A stretch of 49,823 bases of DNA, taken from contig JACRIY010000012.1 of NCBI GenBank assembly GCA_016235805.1, forward strand, positions 1-49,823, read 5' to 3'. The notes beneath the pieces were generated by a model that saw only the letters and a program-made list of their open reading frames with translations, was not told the DNA's origin and made no database searches. Source of the DNA: Rhodocyclales bacterium (GTDB taxonomy: Bacteria; Pseudomonadota; Gammaproteobacteria; Burkholderiales; Rhodocyclaceae). Below, piece after piece: positions 37,064 to 45,738 of this stretch. The translations under genes were made by a program, and so were the position numbers. Each line of letters starts with the position of its first letter. Within the stretch, counting starts at the first letter, position 1.

Positions 37064-38143
37064 TCAGCCGTAGGCGATGATCTCGGCCGGGATCGCATCG
37101 AGCGGCACCACGCGATCCACGCCGCCCATCCGGATGGCTTCTTTCGGCATGCCGAACACGATGCAGGTCGACTCGTCCTCGGCCACGGTGCGCGCGCCGG
37201 CGTCATGCATCTCCTTCATGCCGCGCGCGCCATCGTCTCCCATCCCGGTCATGATCACGCCCAGCGCATTGCGTCCGGCGATCTGCGCCACGGAGCGGAA
37301 CAGGACATCGACCGATGGCTTGTGTCGGTTCACCAGCGGGCCGTCGGCGACTTCGACGTAGTACTGCGCGCCGCTGCGCCGAAGCATCATGTGGCGGCCA
37401 CCCGGTGCGATCAGTGCGCGTCCGGGCATGATGCGGTCGCCGTTCTGTGCTTCGCGCACCTCAAGCTTGCAAAGGCTGTTGAGGCGCTCGGCGAACATGG
37501 CTGTGAATTTCTCCGGCATGTGCTGGACGATGACGATGCCGCTGCCCACGTTGGGCAGTTTCGTCAGCACGGCTTCCAGGGCCTGCGTGCCACCGGTCGA
37601 CGTGCCGATGGCGACGACGCGGTCGGTGGTTTCCGCCATGGCGCGCGTGCTGGCGGCCTGGGCGGCCAGCATGGCGTCCATGCCGAGTTTGGGTGGCGGT
37701 GCGAGCGGGCGGGCCGCGCCGCGCGTCAGATGGCTCATGTTGGCACGCGCCGCGGCGCGCACGGCCGAGACCAGGTCGTTGCCGGCGCCTTGGAGGAACT
37801 GCTTGACCCCCAGCTTGGGCTTGGTGATGATCGCCAGCGCACCCGCGGCCAGGGCGTCCATGGTCGCGCTGGCACCCTTTTCGGCGAGCGAGGAACAGAC
37901 GATGGTCGGCGTCGGACGCTCGCTCATGATCTTCTTGAGGAAGGTCAGGCCGTCCATGCGCGGCATTTCGATGTCGATCACCAGCACGTCGGGCCATTGC
38001 GTCTTCATCTTGTCCAGCGCATACAGCGGGTCGGAGGCGACGCCGATCACCTCGATATCGGCTTCCCGCTCCAGCGTCTCGCGGTTCACCTGGCGGACCA
38101 CGGCGGAGTCGTCAACGATCATGACCTTGATCTTGTTTGTCAT
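37064..38143 (-). CDS. cheB: Chemoreceptor methylesterase CheB
   Basis: CheB removes methyl groups from chemoreceptor glutamates and resets sensitivity; phosphorylation by CheA activates it. The protein has 359 residues. The receiver domain shows [12 protein letters not shown] and the phosphorylation site D57 ([13 protein letters not shown]). A linker of about 35 residues leads to the esterase domain with the catalytic serine in [11 protein letters not shown], histidine in [11 protein letters not shown] and aspartate in [12 protein letters not shown]. The gene starts four bases after the cheR stop, so the two are translated together. Confidence 0.98.
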   Translation of the reverse strand: MTNKIKVMIVDDSAVVRQVNRETLEREADIEVIGVASDPLYALDKMKTQWPDVLVIDIEMPRMDGLTFLKKIMSERPTPTIVCSSLAEKGASATMDALAAGALAIITKPKLGVKQFLQGAGNDLVSAVRAAARANMSHLTRGAARPLAPPPKLGMDAMLAAQAASTRAMAETTDRVVAIGTSTGGTQALEAVLTKLPNVGSGIVIVQHMPEKFTAMFAERLNSLCKLEVREAQNGDRIMPGRALIAPGGRHMMLRRSGAQYYVEVADGPLVNRHKPSVDVLFRSVAQIAGRNALGVIMTGMGDDGARGMKEMHDAGARTVAEDESTCIVFGMPKEAIRMGGVDRVVPLDAIPAEIIAYG

Positions 38144-38146
38144 GGC

Positions 38147-38968
38147 TTAGGCGGGCAATTGGTAGATGGTCGGCTTTACGGCGCGCAGGCTTTCCGTCAG
38201 GCCGTTGAGGCTTTCCGAATGACCGACGATGAAATAGCCGCCGGGATGCAACTGCTCGACCAGCCGCGCGACAACCTGCCGCTTGGTTTCGGCATCGAAA
38301 TAGATCATGACGTTGCGCAGGAAGATGACGTGGAACTTGCCCAGCGCGGGTAGTGTCCGGTTCAGGTTGACCTGCAGGAAGCGCGTGTGGCGCTTGATTT
38401 CCGGCGCAATCATGAAGCCGCCTTCCTGGCTGCGCACGCCCTTCAGGCAATACTTGCGCAGGTAGTTCTGCGGCAGGCCGCGCGTGCGGTCGAGCCAGTA
38501 CAGGCCGCGCTGCGCGGTGGCAAGCACCGCGGTGGATATGTCCGAGCCGGTGACGCTCCACTGCGCGTCGATGCCAAGCGTATCGGCCAGCACGAAGGAT
38601 ATGGTGTAAATCTCCTCGCCGGTCGATGAAGCCGCGCTCCAGACGTTGAACGGGCTGCCCGGCGGGTGGTTGGCGACGATGGTCTTGGCGAGGAAGTCGA
38701 AATGAGCCTCTTCGCGGAAGAAATAGGTCTCGTTGGTGGTCAGCAGGTCGACCATGGTCTGCAACTCTTCGGCTTCGTCGCCGCTGGATACCAGACGGAA
38801 GTAATCGCCGAAGCTCGGCAGGTTGAGGTGTCGCAAGCGCCGTCCGAGGCGCCCGGCCAGCAGCACCTTTTTCGAGTCGGCCAGGCTGATCCCGGCAATG
38901 CGGTAGATCAGTTTCTGGAACTGGGCGAACTCGGCGGTACTGATTTCCGGATTGTCGAATGCAGCCAT
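38147..38968 (-). CDS. cheR: Chemoreceptor methyltransferase CheR
   Basis: CheR adds methyl groups from S-adenosylmethionine to receptor glutamates. The protein has 273 residues. The N-terminal helical domain reads FQKLIYRIAGISLADSKK and LGRRLRHLNLPSFGDYFRLV. The catalytic domain has FFREEAHFDFL, WSAASSTGEEIYT (SAM binding), FHVIFLRNVMIYFD and GGYFIVGHSESL. It is the first gene of the chemotaxis operon. No clear Shine-Dalgarno sequence precedes the ATG. The 262-base gap upstream is AT-rich near 39060-39080 and should hold the operon promoter. One chemoreceptor here has a C-terminal pentapeptide that could tether CheR. Confidence 0.97.
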   Translation of the reverse strand: MAAFDNPEISTAEFAQFQKLIYRIAGISLADSKKVLLAGRLGRRLRHLNLPSFGDYFRLVSSGDEAEELQTMVDLLTTNETYFFREEAHFDFLAKTIVANHPPGSPFNVWSAASSTGEEIYTISFVLADTLGIDAQWSVTGSDISTAVLATAQRGLYWLDRTRGLPQNYLRKYCLKGVRSQEGGFMIAPEIKRHTRFLQVNLNRTLPALGKFHVIFLRNVMIYFDAETKRQVVARLVEQLHPGGYFIVGHSESLNGLTESLRAVKPTIYQLPA

Positions 38969-39230
38969 AAGTGTTTATGCAAGCAGGAGATGACTGATTT
39001 ATTGACGATTTGGCTGCCCACGATTGCCCCAAACGCAGCTAAAATGCGGCGTCAACAAGCGCTTAAATATTTTTTTCAAGCCTGATTCCTTTTGCCTATG
39101 TTCTCAAAGAGGCCGCTTCTTGTGCATCCGGAAATTACGCTGCAAACTGCGGTATCTACGTAGGCGCGAACCGTCGCGCGATGTACGAGGATTCCGGCCT
39201 GCCGAAATGCGATAGAGGTTCCGCTTCTCG
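38969..39230. promoter_or_regulatory. Divergent promoter region of cheR operon and response regulator
   Basis: This gap is the only candidate promoter region for the whole minus-strand chemotaxis operon. It contains a strikingly AT-rich stretch at 39055-39080 (TTAAATATTTTTTTCAAG), unlike the rest of the window, which could be an UP element or a protein-binding site. Possible -35 sequences (TTGACG on either strand) lack -10 partners at proper spacing. I find no convincing sigma-54 or sigma-28 site for cheR. Confidence 0.4.
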
Positions 39231-39866
39231 ATGTCTACCAAGAAACCCGACCGACCCCAGCCGAACGTCTATCTGATCGACGACGACCAGGTAATTACCT
39301 TTCTCCTGGTCGATCTCGTCGAATCGGTGGGCCTGCCCTATGCGGTGTTCAACGATGCGCCCAGCTTCCTCAAGCAGGATCTGTCTTCGCTTGCCGGTTG
39401 CATAGTGACCGACGTTCGCATGCCCGGCATGAGCGGCCTCGAGCTTCAGGACGAACTGCGGCACCAGGGCATCGACCTGCCGATCATATTCATATCGAGT
39501 TATGCCGAGGTGCCCTCGGTGGTGCGCGCCATGCGCGGCGGCGCCCTGGATTTCTTTCAGAAGCCGTTTTCCACGCAGCGCCTGCTCGACCGCATCCAGG
39601 ATGGCTTGCGCATCGACCGTGCGCGTTCCGAGATCCAGGCGCGCAGCCGCGAAATCGGCGAGCGCATGGCGCTATTGACGCCGCGCGAAAGGGAAGTGCT
39701 CGAAGGCGTGTTCGAAGGCAAGCTGACCAAGACCATTGCCCACGAACTGGGCATCAGCCAGCGCACCGCGGAAACCTATCGTCACCTGATCATGCAGAAG
39801 CTGCAGGCCGGGTCGATCGCCGAGCTGGTGAGGCTGACGATGGAATTCATGCCCGGCAAGAGCTAG
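39231..39866 (+). CDS. FixJ/NarL-type response regulator with LuxR helix-turn-helix
   Basis: This transcription factor has 211 residues. The receiver domain holds VYLIDDDQVI, the phosphorylation site D61 (CIVTDVRMPGMSG) and the lysine in FFQKPFSTQRLL; the RMPGMSGLELQ form is typical of the FixJ/TodT branch. The C-terminal LuxR-type DNA-binding domain is at about 148-205 (LTPREREVLEGVFEGKLTKT, ISQRTAETYRHLIMQKL). An AGAGG site precedes the ATG at a somewhat long distance. It is divergent from cheR and convergent with the large hybrid kinase (27-base gap). That kinase is a candidate phosphodonor, but the pairing is only positional. Targets are not evident. Confidence 0.93.
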   Translation: MSTKKPDRPQPNVYLIDDDQVITFLLVDLVESVGLPYAVFNDAPSFLKQDLSSLAGCIVTDVRMPGMSGLELQDELRHQGIDLPIIFISSYAEVPSVVRAMRGGALDFFQKPFSTQRLLDRIQDGLRIDRARSEIQARSREIGERMALLTPREREVLEGVFEGKLTKTIAHELGISQRTAETYRHLIMQKLQAGSIAELVRLTMEFMPGKS

Positions 39867-39893
39867 GCCGTCCTGCCGTCAGGGCGTCGCCCA

Positions 39894-42800
39894 TCAGGCG
39901 GCGACTCCCACGTTGCCGCGGAACTCGCGCAGGGTGGCCGCGGCGGCCTCGTAGTCGAATGCGTCGATCTTCTCCTGCATGGTGGCGGCCGCCGGTCCCA
40001 TGGCACTGGCCAGCAGGTCCGCTTCCTCCTTGGCCAGATAGCTGGCCGCCATGTCGCCCTGTTCAAGGAAGTTTTCCAGTTGCGCAAGGACTTCGGACAG
40101 GCGCGTGGGCCTTTGCACGACCACCTGCGGTTCCGCCAGTTCGGCCGATTCTTCGCGGATGCTGGCCACCAGGCGCGACAGGTTCTCCGCAAGGTCCATG
40201 CTCAGGCGCCGGATTTCCTCGACGCCCTGGTTATTGTCCATGGCGGACAACACCGTGCTCGCCGCTTCCGAGACGCCGACTGCGCCGAGCATTCCGGCAG
40301 ATCCGCGCAGGGAATGCGCAAGCGGTTCGATCGCCGCGAGGTCGCCCACGGCAAGGCGTGACAGGATCTGGTCGGCGTGCTGGTGGTAGCCGTCGGCAAA
40401 AAGCACCAGCAGGCGGGCGAACTTGTCGACGTTGCCGCGCATCATGGCCAGGCCAAGGCCCAGGTCGAGACCCGGGATGCCGGCCAGTCGTCGCCGCAGC
40501 AGTTCGTCGGGTTGCGCCGGTCGTGGCGCGGCCATCGTCGCAACCGGCAACACGATGGCTCCTTCACCTACGCTGCTGGCGGCGCCTTCGTCGGGCAGCC
40601 ATTTCAGCAATTTGGCGTAGAACTGTGGCGGGTCCACCGGTTTGGCTACGAAATCGCTCATCCCGGCCTCTCGGCAGGCGGTGCGATCCTCGTCGAATGC
40701 ATTCGCCGTCATGGCCAGGATCGGGGTGCGGGCGCCGCCAGGCAGGAGCCGTATGGCACGGGTGGCATCCATGCCGTTTTGCACCGGCATCTGCACATCC
40801 ATCAGGATCAGGTCATAGGCGATGTTGGTGGCCTTGGCGACGGCTTCGCTGCCGTTCTTGGCGATGTCGGCGGTCAGTCCGGCGGCATGGATCAGTTCCA
40901 GCGCAACTTCGCGATTGACCGCGTTGTCCTCGGCCAGCAGGATGCGGGCGCCGGCATGCCTGCGCCGCAGTACGGATTCGATGTCGTCCTCGGCCGCGGC
41001 GGGCATGCGCTTGGCGGTAGGTACTATGCCGTGCCCACGTTGCAGGCGAACCGTGAACCAGAAGGTGCTGCCGCGTCCGACCTGGCTTTCGACGCCCGAT
41101 TCGCCATCCATCATGGTCGCCAGACGACGGCTGATCGCCAGTCCGAGGCCGGTGCCGCCATAGGTTCGGGTGGTGGATGCATCGGCCTGAACGAAGGCCT
41201 GGAACAGGCCGGGCAACTGGTCGGCGGGTATTCCAATGCCGGTGTCCTCGACTTCGAAGCGGATCTTCACGTCGTCCGCGGTTTCCTCTTCGAGCAGGGC
41301 GCGCAGGGTGATCGAACCGCGCTTGGTGAATTTGACGGCATTGCCGGCGTAATTGAGCAGCGCCTGGCGCAGTCGTGTCGGATCGCCGCGCAGCCAGTGC
41401 GGAACGCCTTCGCATTCGAGCCGGACGTCGATGCCCTTGGCGCGCGCCTGGTCGGCGATCAGCGACTGGGTGTGGTCGAGGATCGCCGAAAGTGAAAAAT
41501 CGGTTTGTTCCAGGGTCAGCTTGCCGGCCTCGATCTTGGACAGGTCCAGGATGTCGTTGATGATCGCCATCAAGTGTTCCGCCGCCTCGTCGATCTTGGT
41601 CAGCTTGTCGGCCTGTTCGGGGGTCGGCTGGGTACGGCGCAGGATGTAGGTAAGGCCGACGATGGCATTCATCGGCGTGCGGATTTCGTGGCTCATGTTG
41701 GCCAGGAAGGTGCTCTTGGCCACGTTTGCTGCTTCGGCGTGGCGCCGGGCTTCCTCGAGTTGTGCGGTTCTGTTGGCCACCAGTTGCTCCAGGTGATGAC
41801 GGTGCTGGTCGAGTTCCCGGCCGACACGGCGCTTTTCGGTGATGTCCTCTTTCACCGCGACGTAATGGCTGATGGAACCGTCCGGCTGGTGGATGGGGGT
41901 GACGATCGCGAACTCCACGTACTCGCTGCCATCCTTCCGTCGGTTGAAAAATTCCCCTTTCCAGGGGATGCCCTGAACCAGTTGCTCCCACATCGCCGCA
42001 TAGGTTTCCGACGGTGTCTGCCCGGAATGCAGGATGCGCGGATTCTTGCCGAGCACTTCGTCGCGGCGAAAGCCGGTGGTTCGGCAAAAGGCTTCATTGA
42101 CGTATTCGATTTCCGCCTTGATGTTGGTGATGACGATGCTTTCGGGGCTCTGCTCCACGGCCAGCGACAGCTTCCTCAACATCTCGTCGGACTCCCGGCG
42201 TTCGCTGACGTCCATCATGATGCCGCGCAGCCAGCGCGGAGCGCCATCCTCGGTGACTACCGTCACCTTGTCATGGACCCATACCGTGCGACCGTCGCGG
42301 GCGATCAGTCGGTATTCCAGGTTGTAGGGTTCCCGACCGGCGGCACAGGTAGCCCGGTACTCGGGCGCCCACTCCCTGTCTTCCGGATGCAGGTGCTTCG
42401 CCCAGAATCCTGGCTGCGTCCAATCCTGGGTGGCATACCCCAGCAGGCGCTCGGCCTGGGGATTGACGAAGGTGAATTCGAAGGTCTTCGCGTCGGCTTC
42501 CCAGACGATGCCGTCGGTGGTGTTGACCAGGTCGCGGAAGCGCTGCTCCGATGCGCGCAGTACATCTTCGGCCGCGCGGCGCTCGCTGATGTCGCGGATG
42601 TAGGCCGTGAACAGGTATTTTTCGCCGTCGCGCAGGGCGCCTATGGTCAGCTCGATCGGAAACTCGGCGCCGTCGGCGCGCATCCCAGTCAACTCCAGGC
42701 GCTTGCCGACGGCATTGCGCTGGCCGGTCCGGATGAAGCGTTCGAGGCCCTGGCGATGGCGTTCGCGAAAGGCCGGCGGCACGATCAGATCCCCCAGCGA

Positions 42801-44585
42801 GCGGCCAAGCGCCTGTTCCGCCGGATGCTGGAAGATGGCCTCGGCGCTCGCATTCCAGGCCTGGACGATGCCGTCCTGGTCGATGCAGATGACCGCGTCC
42901 ATCGCCGAATCGAGCAACAGCTGCGCCCGCGCCAGGGAATCCTTGAGCGACGCGGCGGTGGCGGCGAGTTCTCGCTCCATCTGCTTGCGTTCCGTGATGT
43001 CGCGAGCAATGCAGAAGGTGCCGATCACCTCGCCTTCCGCATCGTGCAGCGGTCCCTTGGTCGATAGCAGGAAGCGCTTGCCGTCATGGGCGCTGAGCTC
43101 TTCCTCGACCGTGAGCGTGAGGTTCTCCTCGCGCAGGCGCCGGTCCAGGGCGAGGATGGCTTGTGCCTCTTCAATCGGCAATAGCGCGGCGGCATCCTTG
43201 CCCAGCAATCGGGATTCTTCGGTATTGAAGAAGCGACAGCCCGCCTGGTTGAATAGCAGATAGCGCCCGGCATCGTCCTTGACGTAGATGATGTCGTCGG
43301 AACTGCGAACCAGGTTGTCGAGCAGTTCCAGCGAGCGCAATTTTTCCGCCCGTGCCGCGCTGTCGCGCGTGGCTTCCGCGAGCCGGTGATGCTGGCGCCA
43401 GAGGATGGCGCCGATGGTCGCCAGGAGCAGGGTCAGCAACCCGGCCAGGCCGATCCAGAGGCTTTCCTGCCAGGCTTTTTCGAACAGTTCGGCGCGGTCG
43501 ATCTTGGCGATCAGGTGCCATTCGGTGCCGGGTATCGGGCGCGCCACGCCGAGCACCGCCACGCCCCGGTAATCCTCGCCCTCGAACAGGCGGCCCGGCT
43601 CGATTTCGCCGCGCAGGGTCTGCGCCGCGAGCAGGGCCGGGGTCGCCAGGGGAGCGCGCAGCCTGGTCGCGGCGTCGGTGGTGTGACGCAATTCGTTGAG
43701 GTAGAGCACCTGCTCGCCGTCGCGGCGGAACAGCAGGACTTCCGCGCTGGCGCTCGGCACCGGCCAGGACTGCAGCAAAGGGAACAGTTCGCGGGCCGGA
43801 TCGACGCCGAGGATCACCAGGCCACCGGGCTGGCCCGATTTGGTCGCCAGCGGCGCCATGAAGCCCAGATGGAGACGCCCGGACTCGTCGCGGTAGGGCT
43901 GGGGCAGGCCCACTGCCTGTCGTTCGACGGCGCGGCCGGCCGCAAGCAGCAGTCGCGGATCGCGCGGTGCGGCCGCTCCGGAGGAGCTCCACAAGGTGTG
44001 GGCGGCGGGGTTGAGCAGCGTTACCGACGCGTACGGCTTGGTGATCCGGTAGTTGTCGAGATGGGTGACCAGGGCGACGTGTGACCGGTCGTCCTTGTGT
44101 GCAATCCATCCGACATAATCTTCTGCCAGGCTCCGGTCGGTGGCCAGGTGCTGTGCATCGCCGCGGCGCTCGCGCAGCCAGTCGACGATCTGCCGGGTCT
44201 TGGTATCGGCGATGGTTTGCATGCGGCTGGCTTCGGCTTGACGATGCTCGGCAAGCCGGAACTGGATCGCGGTGGCAGTCACGGCGAGCACGACCAGGCC
44301 GACCAGCGACAGCGGCAGCCGCAGCGAACGGCGCGGAAGCGCCCCGAATGGCCCCGGAGAAAAGCCGAAGCGGGTCAGCAGCAGATAGAGCAGCAGGGTG
44401 GTGACCGCGACGAAGGTCAGTCCCTTGAGCGTGCCGGCCACCGAGGCCAGCGCCGGGTCGTCCAGCAGGCGGCTGACCGCCGCGTCGGAAAGCAGTATCC
44501 ACAGCGCGCCGAACGAGGCATAACCCAGCACCACCGCCAGGATGGCGCTGCGGTTACCGCTCGATCGACGCGGCAAAAGCTTCAT
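39894..44585 (-). CDS. Large hybrid sensor histidine kinase with Cache, four PAS domains, REC and HPt
   Basis: The 1563-residue protein begins with helices (AILAVVLGYASFGALWILLS and LTFVAVTTLLLYLLL), a third at about 95, a periplasmic Cache-like domain to about 370 and a fourth helix (IGLAGLLTLLLATIGAILW). Four PAS/PAC units follow, closing in ITERK, ISERR, VSERR and ITEKR. The kinase core has H966 ([14 protein letters not shown]), NYAGNAVKF, DTGIGIP and GTGLGLAI. The receiver site is D1263 (LILMDVQMP) and the HPt histidine H1424 (LAHSLRGSAG). Its start overlaps the stop of the HD-GYP regulator by four bases (ATGA), which makes that regulator the most likely relay target. It is the last gene of the chemoreceptor operon. 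Its core is closely related to the kinase at 16932-20492. Confidence 0.95.
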   Translation of the reverse strand: MKLLPRRSSGNRSAILAVVLGYASFGALWILLSDAAVSRLLDDPALASVAGTLKGLTFVAVTTLLLYLLLTRFGFSPGPFGALPRRSLRLPLSLVGLVVLAVTATAIQFRLAEHRQAEASRMQTIADTKTRQIVDWLRERRGDAQHLATDRSLAEDYVGWIAHKDDRSHVALVTHLDNYRITKPYASVTLLNPAAHTLWSSSGAAAPRDPRLLLAAGRAVERQAVGLPQPYRDESGRLHLGFMAPLATKSGQPGGLVILGVDPARELFPLLQSWPVPSASAEVLLFRRDGEQVLYLNELRHTTDAATRLRAPLATPALLAAQTLRGEIEPGRLFEGEDYRGVAVLGVARPIPGTEWHLIAKIDRAELFEKAWQESLWIGLAGLLTLLLATIGAILWRQHHRLAEATRDSAARAEKLRSLELLDNLVRSSDDIIYVKDDAGRYLLFNQAGCRFFNTEESRLLGKDAAALLPIEEAQAILALDRRLREENLTLTVEEELSAHDGKRFLLSTKGPLHDAEGEVIGTFCIARDITERKQMERELAATAASLKDSLARAQLLLDSAMDAVICIDQDGIVQAWNASAEAIFQHPAEQALGRSLGDLIVPPAFRERHRQGLERFIRTGQRNAVGKRLELTGMRADGAEFPIELTIGALRDGEKYLFTAYIRDISERRAAEDVLRASEQRFRDLVNTTDGIVWEADAKTFEFTFVNPQAERLLGYATQDWTQPGFWAKHLHPEDREWAPEYRATCAAGREPYNLEYRLIARDGRTVWVHDKVTVVTEDGAPRWLRGIMMDVSERRESDEMLRKLSLAVEQSPESIVITNIKAEIEYVNEAFCRTTGFRRDEVLGKNPRILHSGQTPSETYAAMWEQLVQGIPWKGEFFNRRKDGSEYVEFAIVTPIHQPDGSISHYVAVKEDITEKRRVGRELDQHRHHLEQLVANRTAQLEEARRHAEAANVAKSTFLANMSHEIRTPMNAIVGLTYILRRTQPTPEQADKLTKIDEAAEHLMAIINDILDLSKIEAGKLTLEQTDFSLSAILDHTQSLIADQARAKGIDVRLECEGVPHWLRGDPTRLRQALLNYAGNAVKFTKRGSITLRALLEEETADDVKIRFEVEDTGIGIPADQLPGLFQAFVQADASTTRTYGGTGLGLAISRRLATMMDGESGVESQVGRGSTFWFTVRLQRGHGIVPTAKRMPAAAEDDIESVLRRRHAGARILLAEDNAVNREVALELIHAAGLTADIAKNGSEAVAKATNIAYDLILMDVQMPVQNGMDATRAIRLLPGGARTPILAMTANAFDEDRTACREAGMSDFVAKPVDPPQFYAKLLKWLPDEGAASSVGEGAIVLPVATMAAPRPAQPDELLRRRLAGIPGLDLGLGLAMMRGNVDKFARLLVLFADGYHQHADQILSRLAVGDLAAIEPLAHSLRGSAGMLGAVGVSEAASTVLSAMDNNQGVEEIRRLSMDLAENLSRLVASIREESAELAEPQVVVQRPTRLSEVLAQLENFLEQGDMAASYLAKEEADLLASAMGPAAATMQEKIDAFDYEAAAATLREFRGNVGVAA

Positions 44586-45727
44586 GTCGCCGCGTCGCTG
44601 TGCTGCGCAGCGATAGCCGCAAATTCATCGAAGTCGGCGAGGAACACGTCGGCAATGTCCGGATCGAACTGGCGGCCGCGCTCCGAACTGATGATGTCGA
44701 CCACCTGCGTCAGCGGCATCGCGTCCTTGTAGCAGCGCTTGGAAATCAGGGCGTCGAAAACGTCGGCCATGGTCATCAGGCGTGCCGAGAGGGGGATCGC
44801 GTCTTCCTTCAGGCCATCGGGATAGCCGCGGCCGTCCCAGCGCTCGTGGTGCCAGTGCGCAACTTCCTTGGCCAGGCCGAGGAATTCCACCGGGCGGTCC
44901 ATGTCGCGCTCGGCCTGCTCGATGGCGTCGCTGCCGAGCTTGGAGTGGGTCTTCATGATCTCCCACTCCTCCGGCGTCAGCTTGCCCGGCTTTTGCAGGA
45001 TGGAGTCGGGAATGCCGACCTTGCCGATGTCGTGCAGCGGCGCCGAGGCCGCCAGCATCTTGATGTAGGCGTCGTCCAGGGTGGCGGCGAAGCGGGTGTG
45101 CGTCTGCAGGCGCGTCGCCAGCAGGCGCACGTAGCCCTGGGTGCGCAAAATGTGGTTGCCGGTTTCCGGGTCGCGGGTCTCCGCGAGGTGGGCCAGGGCG
45201 CGGATGCTGACGGCCTGGATAAGTTCGTTTTCTTCCATGCGCCGCGCGACTTCGGCCTCCAGCGCGGCGTTCTGGTCGCGCAGCCAGTTCCCCGCGAGGC
45301 GTGCCAGCAACTGGCTGCGCACGCGCGCCAGGACCACGTCGGGCTTGATCGGTTTGGTGATGTAGTCGGCGGCGCCATGCTGAAAGCCGCGCTCCTCGTC
45401 GCGCGCGTTGTCCAGCGCGGTGAGGAAGATCACCGGAATGTCGCGCGTCTGCGGGTTCTGGCGCAGCGCGGCGAGCACCTGGTAGCCGTCCATCTCCGGC
45501 ATCATCACGTCGAGCACGATCAGTGCCGGGCGCGGTTCCTGGGTGGCGTAACGCAAGGCTGCGCGGCCCGAGGTGGCCGCCTTGACCTGGTAGCCGGCAT
45601 CGTGCAGCAGGTCGCCGAGGATGCTCAGATTGGCCGGTACGTCGTCGACGATGAGCAGCAGCGAACCCTTCACCGCATCGGCGGAAAGCGAGGGCTCGCT
45701 GTACTGGATCTCGCGTGGCGTGTTCAT
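44582..45727 (-). CDS. Response regulator with HD-GYP output (RpfG type)
   Basis: This is a phosphorylation-controlled c-di-GMP phosphodiesterase of 381 residues. The receiver domain shows LLIVDDVPANLSIL, the phosphorylation site in LIVLDVMMPEMDG and YITKPIKPDVV. The HD-GYP domain has LHDIGKVGIPDSILQKPGKL, HWHHERWDGRGYP and DVFDALISKRCYK, so the metal-binding set appears intact. The architecture is that of RpfG. It starts eleven bases after the NIT chemoreceptor stop and overlaps the hybrid kinase start by four bases. The operon context suggests that a signal sensed by the kinase lowers c-di-GMP close to the chemoreceptor system. Confidence 0.95.
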   Translation of the reverse strand: MNTPREIQYSEPSLSADAVKGSLLLIVDDVPANLSILGDLLHDAGYQVKAATSGRAALRYATQEPRPALIVLDVMMPEMDGYQVLAALRQNPQTRDIPVIFLTALDNARDEERGFQHGAADYITKPIKPDVVLARVRSQLLARLAGNWLRDQNAALEAEVARRMEENELIQAVSIRALAHLAETRDPETGNHILRTQGYVRLLATRLQTHTRFAATLDDAYIKMLAASAPLHDIGKVGIPDSILQKPGKLTPEEWEIMKTHSKLGSDAIEQAERDMDRPVEFLGLAKEVAHWHHERWDGRGYPDGLKEDAIPLSARLMTMADVFDALISKRCYKDAMPLTQVVDIISSERGRQFDPDIADVFLADFDEFAAIAAQHSDAAT

Positions 45728-45738
45728 AAGGATGTCTC

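Noticed and set aside
38969..38995. Sigma-28-like TAAA-N15-TTGCATAA just before cheR
   Set aside because: Only half of the -10 positions match and transcription would start at the cheR ATG with no room for a leader.
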